This document shows positions 37,537 through 46,120 of a DNA stretch of 64,000 nt, piece by piece. The translations under genes were made by a program, and so were the position numbers. The DNA is from Syntrophotalea acetylenivorans (GTDB lineage Bacteria > Desulfobacterota > Desulfuromonadia > Desulfuromonadales > Syntrophotaleaceae). The first letter of the stretch is position 1; each line of letters begins with the position of its first letter. A model generated the notes under the pieces. The model ran no database searches. It worked only from the letters and a program-made list of their open reading frames with translations, and was not told where the DNA came from. The stretch covers positions 682,001-746,000 of the forward strand of contig NZ_CP015519.1 in NCBI RefSeq assembly GCF_001887775.1, given 5' to 3'.

Positions 37537-39117
37537 TTACCTGCCTTCCACCTGCAGAGCCATCTGGTACAGCACTTCTTCAATGTTGGTGTATCCGTCG
37601 CCATCGCTATCACCAGTGGGGTTCGACGGAATGTACTGATCGAAATCACGCGTGGTCGACGGATAATTGGGCCACAGGCCGCTGGAATGGTTCTTCCGTG
37701 AACCGTTCCCGTTATAGACCTCGGAAACGATCCGAGCATCGACATCGTCCCGTTCTGCAGGACGGGTGCCGGTATAGGTCAGAACGGAATCGACTACCTG
37801 GCCGCTAGCCAGAGGCGAATAATCTGCAATAGCAAGGGGAGCAGAACTCACCCTGCAGCCGGCACTGTCTTTGATCAGGTAAGAGGGACGACTCAGGTTG
37901 ACATTGTCGTCGGCATAAAAGGCTGATCCGGACGCCAGGTTGGACTCGGCCTTTATGGCGTAAGCACCCGATGCGGATTGGGGACCATCGACGAAGACGT
38001 TGCCAAGGTAACTGGCCAGGGTTTTCTCGGTCACATAATTCCGAGTCATGTTGGAGATAGAGTAGCTATCGCCGCAGTTGTACATGACGTTGTTGGCCAC
38101 CACGGTGCTGGTTCCACCCTTCAACTGAGGATCGCGGTCGACGTTGTGGGCGAACAGGTTGCCGATAATCGCGATATTTTTCGGATTGTTGCCGCTGCCA
38201 CCAATAAGCAGCCCTTTCGAGTGGGAACCTTCGGAATGGGTCGAGTTAACCAGAGCTTCGGCGATAATATTGTTACTAAAGGTGATGTCGTGGGCACCCG
38301 AAGCCCAGGTACTAGAGTTCTCGTCGATACCCCACGACCAGGAGCAGTGGTCGATGACGATATTGCTGGCACCGCTGCCGGTGATCTGCAAGGCGTCCGC
38401 GTTATCCCAGGAACCGTCTGCAGTGCGGCCATCGTCACCTACGCGGATCGCTATATGCTGCATCAAAATGTTGGAGGTGTTAATACGCACTCCGTAACGC
38501 TTGAGCATGATACCCGGGAAAGGTGCAGTCTGACCGGCAATGGTAACGTTGCCGTTAGAGATGCGCAGATCGCTGTTCAGGTTGATGGCACCACCAACTT
38601 CAAAGACGATAATACGCGGACCTGAGGCCTCGATAGCGGCCCGCAGAGAACCTGACCCGCTGTCGTTGAGGTTGGTAACTTTGATTATCTGCCCACCACG
38701 ACCGGCAGTGGTTTCAGTACCAAACCCGACTGCACCGGGGAAGGCCTTGACCGCGCCGCTGTCGGAGCTGGGAGGCTCTACCCCACCGGAACCGCCGTCG
38801 GAAGGATCGGAATCGCCGCCGGAAGTATCGGTCGGAATGGTGCCGGAAAGTTCGTTGGACACGGGCACCTGATGGGGGTCGGCTTGCAGCCAGCGGGCCT
38901 GAACCTGGAAGCTATGGGCCGTGCCGCTGGAAAGCCCGGTAATGACGGTGCTGGTCCCGGTGGTACGCCAGTCGCTGCCGGTGTCGGTACCATCAATGAT
39001 AATATCGTAACCGCCGGAAGGAACATCACTGGTGCCGGCAGGCAGGCTCCAGTTCAGAACGAAACTGCTGCCATCCACGTTTACGCTGTCGAGAATGGGC
39101 GCAGGATAAGTAGTCGG
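37537..39117 (-). repeat. Direct repeat, copy B (FN3 plus beta-helix segment)
   Basis: Partner of the repeat at 33930-35520, same orientation, with the centre of the two copies about 3.6 kb apart. Confidence 0.75.
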
Positions 39118-40815
39118 CTCCGGCGTGGGAAGAGGGTTTACAGTAATGACACCGGAAAGCTCGTTGGACAGAGGCACCTGATGGGGATCGGCCTGCAGCC
39201 AGCGGGCCTGGACCTGGAAGGTATGAGTCGCGCCAATTTCCTGACCCGTGATCACGATACTGGTCTGGGTGGTACGCCATTCGGTACCGGTGTCCACGCC
39301 GTCGATGATGATATCATAACCGCCCGAAGGAACTTCATTGGTGCCGGCGGGCAGGCTCCAGCTTAATACAAAGTCACTACCGTCTGCATCCACGCTCTCC
39401 AGAATAGGAGCGGGATAGGCAGCAGGCTGCGGCTCAGGGGGCAGACTAACAGGTATGATACCGGTAAGTTCGTTGGACAGTGGAACCTGGTCCGGGTCGG
39501 CCTGCAGCCAACGGGCTTGAATCTGGAAGGTGTGGTTTACGCCGGCTTCCAGACCAGTGATCGCGATAGAGGTGCCGGTGGTACGCCATTCGGTGCCGGT
39601 ATCGGTGCCATCGATGATAATATCGTAACCGCCTGAGGGAATTTCGCTGGTACCGGCAGGCAGGCTCCAATTCAGTACAAAATTGTTGCCGTCAACTTCG
39701 ACGCTGTCCAGACTGGCCGTAGGGTAAGCGGTCGGCTCCGGTTCGGGAGGGGTTACCTGGAAGGCCGCCGAAATCTCGTTGGAGAGCGGACTTTCATCGG
39801 GATCGGCCTGCAGCCAGCGAGCCTGAACCTGGAAAGTATGGCTTACGCCTGGTTCAAGACCGCTGATAACCATAGTGGTCTCAGTGGTACGCCATTGGGT
39901 ACCGGTATCCACGCCGTCGATGACAATATCGTAACCGCCGGAGGGAACTTCGCTGAGGCCATCAGGAAGACTCCAATTCATAACGAAGGTATTACCGTCG
40001 ACTAACACGCTGTCCAGTATGGCGGCCGGATAAGCAGCGGGAGCAGGATCAGGAGTAGATCCAATGTCGCTAGAGGCCACCGATCCGTCCTGGTTATAAA
40101 TGGTCACCAATCCGCTGAAATCGATCCGGGGGTATTGGGTCCCGCTGATATCCGGAAGGATATCGTAGCCGATCGCATCCTCGATGGCTGCATCACCCCG
40201 ATTTTCCAGGACATAGTAATGCAGTGCCAGCTCGGAAAGGCTGTCGCAGAGCGAAACACACTCGGCAACTGGATCTGTAATTTCACCGTTACTGGCCCAC
40301 ACGGTCAATGTTTCAAGATAATTGTTCGTGCCGCTGATCAGATGGTCGATCGTCAGAGGACGATTGAAATCAGCCAAGGTGGGATTCAACTGAGTAACCA
40401 CTTCCTGGTAGCCTGCCTGGCTGAGGCATCTCTTGACCATCTGTACGGCTTCATCCAGATAGGCAAGATCACCTGCATCACCGGGGCCCCAGGAATAATT
40501 GTCCAGGCGCAACAAAAAGAGGTTTACGGCAGTTGAAGCCTGCAGCAAGGTAATCTGGCCGTCAGTAAAGTTTTCCAGCCCAGCCAAACCTTCCATGGGA
40601 TCTTTATAAATATCGTTTTTCCGCAAGCCACTGATGCCTGCATTTTCCAGCAGAGAAACGACCTGATCGGCAGAAAAGCCATTGGCCAGAAGCTGGGTCA
40701 GGGGCGAATTAACGGTAACACGCCGCCCGGCAGAAGCCTCCGTGAGACTACCGAGCAGGAAAACTCCTGCAAGCAACGTCATTAAACATGTTCTTAAAAC
40801 TTTTCCTTTAAACAT
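37537..40815 (-). CDS. Secreted protein with four FN3 modules and PL1-like beta-helix
   Basis: The 1092-residue protein starts with a signal peptide cleaved after EASA (not a lipoprotein), a helical domain (SPLTQLLANGFSADQV to about residue 230) shared only with the neighbouring paralogue, four tandem FN3 modules of about 100 residues (each with VLNWSLPAG- and VQARWLQADP-type signatures), a Gly/Ser linker and a PL1-like beta-helix (FPGAVGFGTETTAGRGGQII, IDHCSWSWGIDENSSTW, DRDPQLKGG) ending in a calcium loop DSDGDGYTNIEEV. I chose the ATG at 40815 because GGAAGGA lies six bases upstream and a signal peptide follows directly; the ATG at 40932 does not. It is the intact paralogue of the 33930-36535 gene. 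Probable role: cell-surface or EPS-matrix glycan binding or cleavage. Confidence 0.88.
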   Translation of the reverse strand: MFKGKVLRTCLMTLLAGVFLLGSLTEASAGRRVTVNSPLTQLLANGFSADQVVSLLENAGISGLRKNDIYKDPMEGLAGLENFTDGQITLLQASTAVNLFLLRLDNYSWGPGDAGDLAYLDEAVQMVKRCLSQAGYQEVVTQLNPTLADFNRPLTIDHLISGTNNYLETLTVWASNGEITDPVAECVSLCDSLSELALHYYVLENRGDAAIEDAIGYDILPDISGTQYPRIDFSGLVTIYNQDGSVASSDIGSTPDPAPAAYPAAILDSVLVDGNTFVMNWSLPDGLSEVPSGGYDIVIDGVDTGTQWRTTETTMVISGLEPGVSHTFQVQARWLQADPDESPLSNEISAAFQVTPPEPEPTAYPTASLDSVEVDGNNFVLNWSLPAGTSEIPSGGYDIIIDGTDTGTEWRTTGTSIAITGLEAGVNHTFQIQARWLQADPDQVPLSNELTGIIPVSLPPEPQPAAYPAPILESVDADGSDFVLSWSLPAGTNEVPSGGYDIIIDGVDTGTEWRTTQTSIVITGQEIGATHTFQVQARWLQADPHQVPLSNELSGVITVNPLPTPEPTTYPAPILDSVNVDGSSFVLNWSLPAGTSDVPSGGYDIIIDGTDTGSDWRTTGTSTVITGLSSGTAHSFQVQARWLQADPHQVPVSNELSGTIPTDTSGGDSDPSDGGSGGVEPPSSDSGAVKAFPGAVGFGTETTAGRGGQIIKVTNLNDSGSGSLRAAIEASGPRIIVFEVGGAINLNSDLRISNGNVTIAGQTAPFPGIMLKRYGVRINTSNILMQHIAIRVGDDGRTADGSWDNADALQITGSGASNIVIDHCSWSWGIDENSSTWASGAHDITFSNNIIAEALVNSTHSEGSHSKGLLIGGSGNNPKNIAIIGNLFAHNVDRDPQLKGGTSTVVANNVMYNCGDSYSISNMTRNYVTEKTLASYLGNVFVDGPQSASGAYAIKAESNLASGSAFYADDNVNLSRPSYLIKDSAGCRVSSAPLAIADYSPLASGQVVDSVLTYTGTRPAERDDVDARIVSEVYNGNGSRKNHSSGLWPNYPSTTRDFDQYIPSNPTGDSDGDGYTNIEEVLYQMALQVEGR
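38838..40036 (-). repeat. Four tandem FN3-encoding repeats of about 305 bases
   Basis: Units run approximately 39735-40036, 39425-39735, 39117-39425 and 38838-39117. Each encodes a YPA-x-LDSV start, a W-S-L-P core, SGGYDIIIDG and ARWLQADP. The DNA is strongly conserved between units, so the array could change copy number by slippage or unequal exchange; the paralogue has a single unit. Confidence 0.85.
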
Positions 40816-40985
40816 CTGAAATCCTTCCATGAAGCTCGTGACACAATTTATTAGCCGGGTTAGTGGGATAAGGAAACGACCTACCCCATTGACCACCCCC
40901 ACCCTGTACACAGGGATCACCACAATGCACAACTAGTTGATCTAGGGGGATTTTCTATGCATACGAATTTACAGGAAAGGACATA

Positions 40986-41001
40986 AGCAACGGATGTGCC
41001 A
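40986..41001 (-). promoter_or_regulatory. Sigma-54 (-24/-12) promoter for the four-FN3 beta-helix protein
   Basis: The minus strand reads TGGCACATCCGTTGCT, a near-perfect sigma-54 site with correct GG-N10-GC spacing, 171 bases before the ATG at 40815. It closely parallels the promoter at 36710-36725, including the TTT preceding TGGCA. Confidence 0.9.
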
Positions 41002-41675
41002 AAACATCAGACCTAAGATGTTTCACCAAATTGAACCTGTATTTCCCGGACAACCTATTTTCAACCAGTTACATAGATTAGGTTTTATTTATTTCCAAAC
41101 AAGAGGAATGGCTTTCCTGGAGAGGCAATGGATTATTGAAATCTAGCTATGCAATTTCAAGAATGATCAAGGCAATTTAGCGCTTCACAAAAAAACAGAA
41201 CATAAATTTGTTAGCACCTCTGGCCTTTTGGCGTATACCACATGACGTCAGGACAAAACTTTTCTATATGTTGTTGAAAAATAATGTTTTTATAGTCCCA
41301 AACGCGCATAAATCATAAAAACAATCCACCTCTCTGGTTGTTAGATATCTTCCTGATTATCCAGATTGTCATCTCCAAGCGACAGTTGCCTTCTATTTTT
41401 AGACTTAATGGCTTCAAGAGTCTTAGGAGAGCATTCGTCAATGGGCTAAAAACAGCCCCCAATGGGGAAATGCCGCGACAGACAAACTTATACAAGCTGG
41501 ACAATAGGCAAAACATGTCGGGATATGGATACACCCGGTCTTGAATACTTCCAAAGATAGGAGATAATGGTATCTGGCGAGGCAATGCCCTGAAGGGTTA
41601 AAACCGTCACCCAGGATTATAGGCTTTGTAGATTTATAAGGATTATTCCCGGGTGCCGAACCAAGGAGGCTCTCT
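41002..41675. other. Intergenic region between divergent surface-protein and dehydrogenase genes
   Basis: About 670 bases with no credible gene (a 90-codon minus-strand frame at 41313-41585 has no ribosome site or recognisable product). It should include the activator region of the sigma-54 promoter and the promoter of the plus-strand dehydrogenase, neither of which I can place. An AGGAGG site lies at about 41665. Confidence 0.4.
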
Positions 41676-43313
41676 ATGACCTATTCAGTCAGCCCTGCCG
41701 GGGAACGATTTCCCCTCCCCGGCGAGAAAGACTATGCCGACGAGTTTTTCAAGCTTGAGCAGCTTGTTGCCGATAAACGTGATGAAGGCAAGGAGATTGT
41801 CGTGGTCATGGGGCTCGGTTTTGTCGGAGCGGTCATGGCTGCGGTCGTTGCGGATTCAGTCGATCCAAGTACGTCCCTGCCTGGAAAGTTTGTTATCGGC
41901 ATGCAACGACCCAGCACCAGAAGCTATTGGAAAATTCCCTTATTTAACCAGGGAATCTGTCCCCTAAAAGCCGAAGACCCTGAGGTGGCTGAAATCATAG
42001 AGCGCTGCGTCGTAAAGAAGAAGAACCTCATTGCCACCTATACCAATGAGGTTCTTAAACTTGCGGATGTGGTCGTGGTAGACATCCAATGCGATTTTCT
42101 TAAACAGGACCTGGGTGATCTGCGTACTGGCTATGCCGACATTAGTGCCCTTGAGGAAAGCTTCAGGATTCTTGGGGAAATGATTTCTCCAGACTGTATG
42201 GTGCTCATTGAAACCACGGTACCGCCTGGCGCTACTGAATATATCGCTTATCCCGCCATCAAAAAGGCTTTTCGGCAGCGAGGCCTTTCCGGCGAACCGT
42301 TATTGGCTCATAGTTATGAGCGAGTGATGCCCGGCAAAGAATATGTAAAATCCATTCGTGATTTTTGGCGGGTCTGCAGCGGGATCAACCCGGAGAGCCG
42401 CACTCGGGTCAAAAAGTTTTTGGAAGAAGTTCTCAATACTACCGATTTTCCCCTTACCGTACTCGACAGGCCTATTGAAAGCGAAACCTGTAAAATTGTG
42501 GAGAACAGCTACCGAGCCACGATCCTTGCTTTTCTTCACGAGTGGAGTCTGTTTGCCGAAACGAACGGCGTCGATCTCATCAAGATAATCGACGCGATAA
42601 AAGTGCGACCTACACACAGCAATATGATTTTCCCGGGGCCTGGAATTGGCGGCTACTGTCTGCCCAAGGACGGGGGGCTGGGGCTGTGGGCCTACCGTCA
42701 CCTGATGGGCTTTGAAAACGAGATTTTCCAGATTACTCCCGAAGCCATCAATATCAACGATACCCGTCCGCTGCATGTGGTACAGCTTGTGAGAGACGCC
42801 CTGCGAAACATGGGAAAAATCGTGGCGGCCACGCCGATTACCATCCTGGGTGTCTCCTATCGAGAGGATGTGGGCGACACTCGCTACAGCGGTTCGGAAA
42901 TTGTTCTGCGCAAGCTGACAGAGATGGGGGCTGAAGTTAAGGCACATGACCCCTATGTCGAGCATTGGTGGGAAATTGAAAAACAGGATAGTTATCCGGC
43001 TACCGGGATGAGTCTATCGCGTTTTTTCCGAAATCAGCAGGAATTGGATGACTTTGCCATGACCCGCGAGTTATCCGATGCGCTGTGCAATGCCGAAGCC
43101 GTTGTTTTAGCCGTACGCCACGCGCCCTATTTAACCCTGACACCGGATGAAATTTTGCGCATGGCTGGCGGCCCTATTGCCGTAGTCGACTGTTTTGGCA
43201 TTTTGACGGATGAACATATTCAGCGTTATTTCGAGTTGGGCTGCGAGGTAAAGGCCCTTGGTCGCGGGCATGTCAAGCGTATCAAAGATACGGTAAAAAA
43301 TGCCAGAGGATAG
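41676..43313 (+). CDS. UDP-glucose/GDP-mannose dehydrogenase family nucleotide-sugar dehydrogenase
   Basis: The 545-residue protein has an N-terminal Rossmann fold (VVVMGLGFVGAVMAAVVAD), a central helix with TCKIVENSYRATILAF, and the catalytic Cys motif GPGIGGYCLPKDGG, then a C-terminal UDP-binding domain (ILGVSYREDVGDTRYSGSE). The family oxidises a nucleotide hexose to a uronate in two NAD-dependent steps. It is about 100 residues longer than common UDP-glucose dehydrogenases; extra sequence includes a long insertion after the first Rossmann strand (PSTSLPGKFVIGMQRPS). It stands alone with a good AGGAGG site and probably supplies a uronic acid for the EPS. The sugar cannot be named. Confidence 0.87.
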   Translation: MTYSVSPAGERFPLPGEKDYADEFFKLEQLVADKRDEGKEIVVVMGLGFVGAVMAAVVADSVDPSTSLPGKFVIGMQRPSTRSYWKIPLFNQGICPLKAEDPEVAEIIERCVVKKKNLIATYTNEVLKLADVVVVDIQCDFLKQDLGDLRTGYADISALEESFRILGEMISPDCMVLIETTVPPGATEYIAYPAIKKAFRQRGLSGEPLLAHSYERVMPGKEYVKSIRDFWRVCSGINPESRTRVKKFLEEVLNTTDFPLTVLDRPIESETCKIVENSYRATILAFLHEWSLFAETNGVDLIKIIDAIKVRPTHSNMIFPGPGIGGYCLPKDGGLGLWAYRHLMGFENEIFQITPEAININDTRPLHVVQLVRDALRNMGKIVAATPITILGVSYREDVGDTRYSGSEIVLRKLTEMGAEVKAHDPYVEHWWEIEKQDSYPATGMSLSRFFRNQQELDDFAMTRELSDALCNAEAVVLAVRHAPYLTLTPDEILRMAGGPIAVVDCFGILTDEHIQRYFELGCEVKALGRGHVKRIKDTVKNARG

Positions 43314-43423
43314 AGGAACCCTTGTCTTTAATATCCACCCTTTTAAGACTTTATTACTTACTGCAGGAGATAATTGACAACAAGAAACGGTCCTATAACC
43401 CATACAAGAAAAACCAGGGGACC

Positions 43424-43443
43424 AGGGTCGATACCCTTTTTTC
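43424..43443 (+). terminator. Weak terminator candidate after the nucleotide-sugar dehydrogenase
   Basis: A short AGGGT/ACCCT stem with a four-base loop is followed by six T. The stem is only five pairs, so this is a tentative call; position 110 bases past the stop codon is appropriate. Confidence 0.35.
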
Positions 43444-43531
43444 TCTGCATATCGGATAAGCCTGCACTAGAACGATTCGGAATCTAGGAACGATAGAATT
43501 TCCTCAGTGAGAACAGATCCTGGAGAAGAAA

Positions 43532-44605
43532 ATGAAAGGTCTCGCTAGAGCACTTTGCCTGCTAACTACCTTAAGTATATTGGCTTGTGGCGGTAGCGGT
43601 GGGGGGGGATCGACCGATGTGGCAGAAACGGCGGGGCTCTCCGTCACGATCGAAGATTTCGGTGTCAACATGACTGAGGCAGAGTCCAAATGGTGGGGAG
43701 GCGTCCGAGGGCCGGACGGCAAGATCTATGGAATACCTTACGGTTCGAATGACATCCTTATCATAGACCCGATCGCAAATACCGCAACGCGCAGCTCTAT
43801 GGGAACAAGCCTTTCCGGTTCCAGCAAATGGGCAAGTGGATGCCTTGGCCCTGACGGAAAAATTTATTGCATTCCTTATGATGCTCCAGACGTTCTGATC
43901 ATTGACCCGTTAGCAGGAACCGCAGCTCGAAACAACTTTGGATTGAATCTGACCGACACGGCTAAATGGGCGGGAGGAGTGCTGGGTGCTGATAATAAAA
44001 TTTATTGCATTCCGCGAGATTCCACAAACATTCTTATCATCGACCCAGTCAACGGAACCGCTTCCCGCAGCAACATGGGAACGGTCCTTACCGGCCCCCA
44101 CAAGTGGACCGGGGGAGTGCTCGCTGCAAACGGAAAGATTTACGGCGTTCCCCGCAATGCTATGGATATCCTTATCATTAACCCGGCCACCGGGACGGCC
44201 TCCCGGAGCAATATGGGAGCAGCTCTCACCAGCATTCATAAATATGCCGGGGGAATTCTAGCGCCTAATGGGAAGATTTACGCCATTCCTTATACCGATT
44301 CCCCTGCTATTCTGATCATCGATCCGGCAGCCAATACGGCAACACTCAGTACTATGGGGGTAAACCTTTCCAATTCAGGGTGGTCAGAAGCAATCCTTGG
44401 TCCAGACAATAAAATTTACGCCATTCCATACACGGCTTCAAATCTATTAATCATTGATCCTGTTGCCGGCACCGCTTCACGCATCTCGATTTCCGGTGTG
44501 GAATCGACAGCCTCCGGCAAATGGGTGATGGGAGATATTATAAACAAAGGATTCTACGGGATCCCTTACAAGGCCACGGATATTATTCGTGTGAAAATTC
44601 TTTAG
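43532..44605 (+). CDS. Secreted lipoprotein with seven beta-propeller-like repeats
   Basis: The 357-residue protein has a signal peptide ending in ILAC, a glycine-rich linker (CGGSGGGGS) and seven repeats of about 46 residues. Each repeat has the form KW-x-GG-(V/C/I)-LGPDGKIY-(G/C/A)-IP-Y, then (I/L)LIIDP and GTA-x-R-x-x-MG. The N-terminal strand LSVTIEDFGVNM matches the missing last strand of the seventh, incomplete repeat, which is the ring-closing arrangement of seven-bladed propellers. I recognise no named family or catalytic residue. It would be anchored in the outer membrane as a binding or scaffold protein. The ATG has GGAG six bases upstream. Confidence 0.8.
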   Translation: MKGLARALCLLTTLSILACGGSGGGGSTDVAETAGLSVTIEDFGVNMTEAESKWWGGVRGPDGKIYGIPYGSNDILIIDPIANTATRSSMGTSLSGSSKWASGCLGPDGKIYCIPYDAPDVLIIDPLAGTAARNNFGLNLTDTAKWAGGVLGADNKIYCIPRDSTNILIIDPVNGTASRSNMGTVLTGPHKWTGGVLAANGKIYGVPRNAMDILIINPATGTASRSNMGAALTSIHKYAGGILAPNGKIYAIPYTDSPAILIIDPAANTATLSTMGVNLSNSGWSEAILGPDNKIYAIPYTASNLLIIDPVAGTASRISISGVESTASGKWVMGDIINKGFYGIPYKATDIIRVKIL

Positions 44606-44731
44606 TTAGCGTACTGGTTCTATTTTACAAATGCAGCTTAAGTTATATGCCGCCTCTATCAATACCCTGGTTTACTTAAGGATATACATCATTGATAGCA
44701 TGACCTGTCTTGAAACTATTTCTCACCAAAG

Positions 44732-44773
44732 AAAAAAGGCCATGATGTCTTTTCTGACATCGTGGCCTTTTTT
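44732..44773. terminator. Bidirectional terminator between the propeller lipoprotein and the phosphoglycerate mutase
   Basis: Six A, then GGCCATGATGTC, a six-base loop, GACATCGTGGCC and six T: an 18-pair stem with one G-U pair. It lies between convergent genes and can serve both. Confidence 0.92.
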
Positions 44774-44820
44774 ATATACCCGCACCCCGCTGGAACTGCA
44801 CGCTGGCAACCGGGGTTCTC

Positions 44821-46035
44821 TCAAGAACAGCCTGTAATCAAACGATTCATTAATTCATAACCGTGTTCAATGAAGAATCCGGTATCGACTGCCGCTTTTT
44901 CATGATAGGCACTGCCGGCAAAAGCGTTAGGGTTGTCCTTGGCCCGCGAGTCGAACAGGATAAAGGGTACTGCATCCCCGGTATGGGTCATTTTTGAAAT
45001 CGGTGTCGGATGATCAGGCAGAACCATTAAACGAAATTCTCCCAGCGCGGGAAGACCTTCCAGCACGGTACCGACGACCAATTCATCGAAAGATTCGATA
45101 GCACGAATTTTTTCCGGCAAATCCCCGCTATGGGACGCTTCATCAGGAGCCTCTACGTGAACATACACATAGTCTCTGGTTTTAAGAGACTCCAGTGCAT
45201 AACGTCCCTTGGCCAGGTAATCGGTATCGAGATAGCCCGTAGCGCCCGGCACCTCGATAACGTCGAGACCGGCATAGACTCCTATACCTTTAATCAGGTC
45301 AACAGCCGATATGACCGCCCCGCTGATACCGAATTTTTGCCGCAAAGTTTCCATTTGCGGAGCACGGCCATGGCCCCATAACCAGATAGCATTGGCTGGT
45401 TTATTTCCGGAGGCAATGCGCTCCCTGTTGACCTCGTGAGTCTCAAGCAAAGCCTTGGCACGGTTGGCGAGGTCCTGCAATGTTTCGGCACCCTCCCCTT
45501 TTGGCAGGAATTCAGCCACGGGCTGTCCGGTAATATCATGGGGCGGGGTAAAGGAAAGCTGGTCTCTGCCACCATGCCATACCATGAGGTGGCGATAAGA
45601 AACCCCCGGATGAAAAGAGAAGTTTTCCCCTCCGAATTCCTGCTGCAAAGCCTCGACAAGCTGTCCGGCCTGTTCTGAACCGATGTGACCAGCGGAAAAG
45701 TCATCCATATACACTTCACCATCGCGGTCACCAAGAGTAACCAGATTCAGGCGAAACGCGATATCGTCCGGTCCGAGTTCAACCCCCATGCTGGCAGCTT
45801 CCAGAGGTGAACGACCGGTATAGCAGACAGCTGGGTCGTAGCCAAAGGCCGACAGATTAGCGACATCACTGCCGGGCGGATACCCAGCGGGAATGGTCTG
45901 GACCATGCCAAGAGCACCCTGGCGAGCGAGACGATCCATATTGGGGGTATCGGCTGCCTGGAGAGGCGTTTGACCATTCAATTCGGCCAAAGGCTCATCA
46001 GCCATTCCATCACCTAACAGAACTACATATTTCAT
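44821..46035 (-). CDS. apgM: Archaeal-type cofactor-independent phosphoglycerate mutase (ApgM)
   Basis: The 404-residue protein begins KYVVLLGDGMADEPL with TPNMDRLARQGALGM, PPGSDVANLSAFGYDP and YTGRSPLEAASMGVEL, the alkaline-phosphatase-fold metal site of the ApgM family (the Ser of GSDVAN is the phosphoryl acceptor). DHPTPISKMTHTGDAVPF near the C-terminus adds the second metal ligands. It interconverts 3- and 2-phosphoglycerate. I chose the ATG at 46035 with GAGG six bases upstream over an ATG five codons earlier. It is the last gene of a glnD-xerD-apgM series on the minus strand. Confidence 0.9.
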   Translation of the reverse strand: MKYVVLLGDGMADEPLAELNGQTPLQAADTPNMDRLARQGALGMVQTIPAGYPPGSDVANLSAFGYDPAVCYTGRSPLEAASMGVELGPDDIAFRLNLVTLGDRDGEVYMDDFSAGHIGSEQAGQLVEALQQEFGGENFSFHPGVSYRHLMVWHGGRDQLSFTPPHDITGQPVAEFLPKGEGAETLQDLANRAKALLETHEVNRERIASGNKPANAIWLWGHGRAPQMETLRQKFGISGAVISAVDLIKGIGVYAGLDVIEVPGATGYLDTDYLAKGRYALESLKTRDYVYVHVEAPDEASHSGDLPEKIRAIESFDELVVGTVLEGLPALGEFRLMVLPDHPTPISKMTHTGDAVPFILFDSRAKDNPNAFAGSAYHEKAAVDTGFFIEHGYELMNRLITGCS

Positions 46036-46120
46036 AATAACCTCAAACAAATACCATCGTTAATCGTCTGTGCGTAATCAATTGAAACAGAGAGAAGAAA
46101 TGTCGTTCCGGTGTTTCGAA

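Noticed and set aside
38838-40036. CRISPR array suggested by regular repeats
   Set aside because: The repeats are about 305 bases, in frame, and encode FN3 modules.
41313-41585. 90-codon minus-strand frame in the gap before the nucleotide-sugar dehydrogenase
   Set aside because: No ribosome site, composition like non-coding DNA, and no domain recognised.
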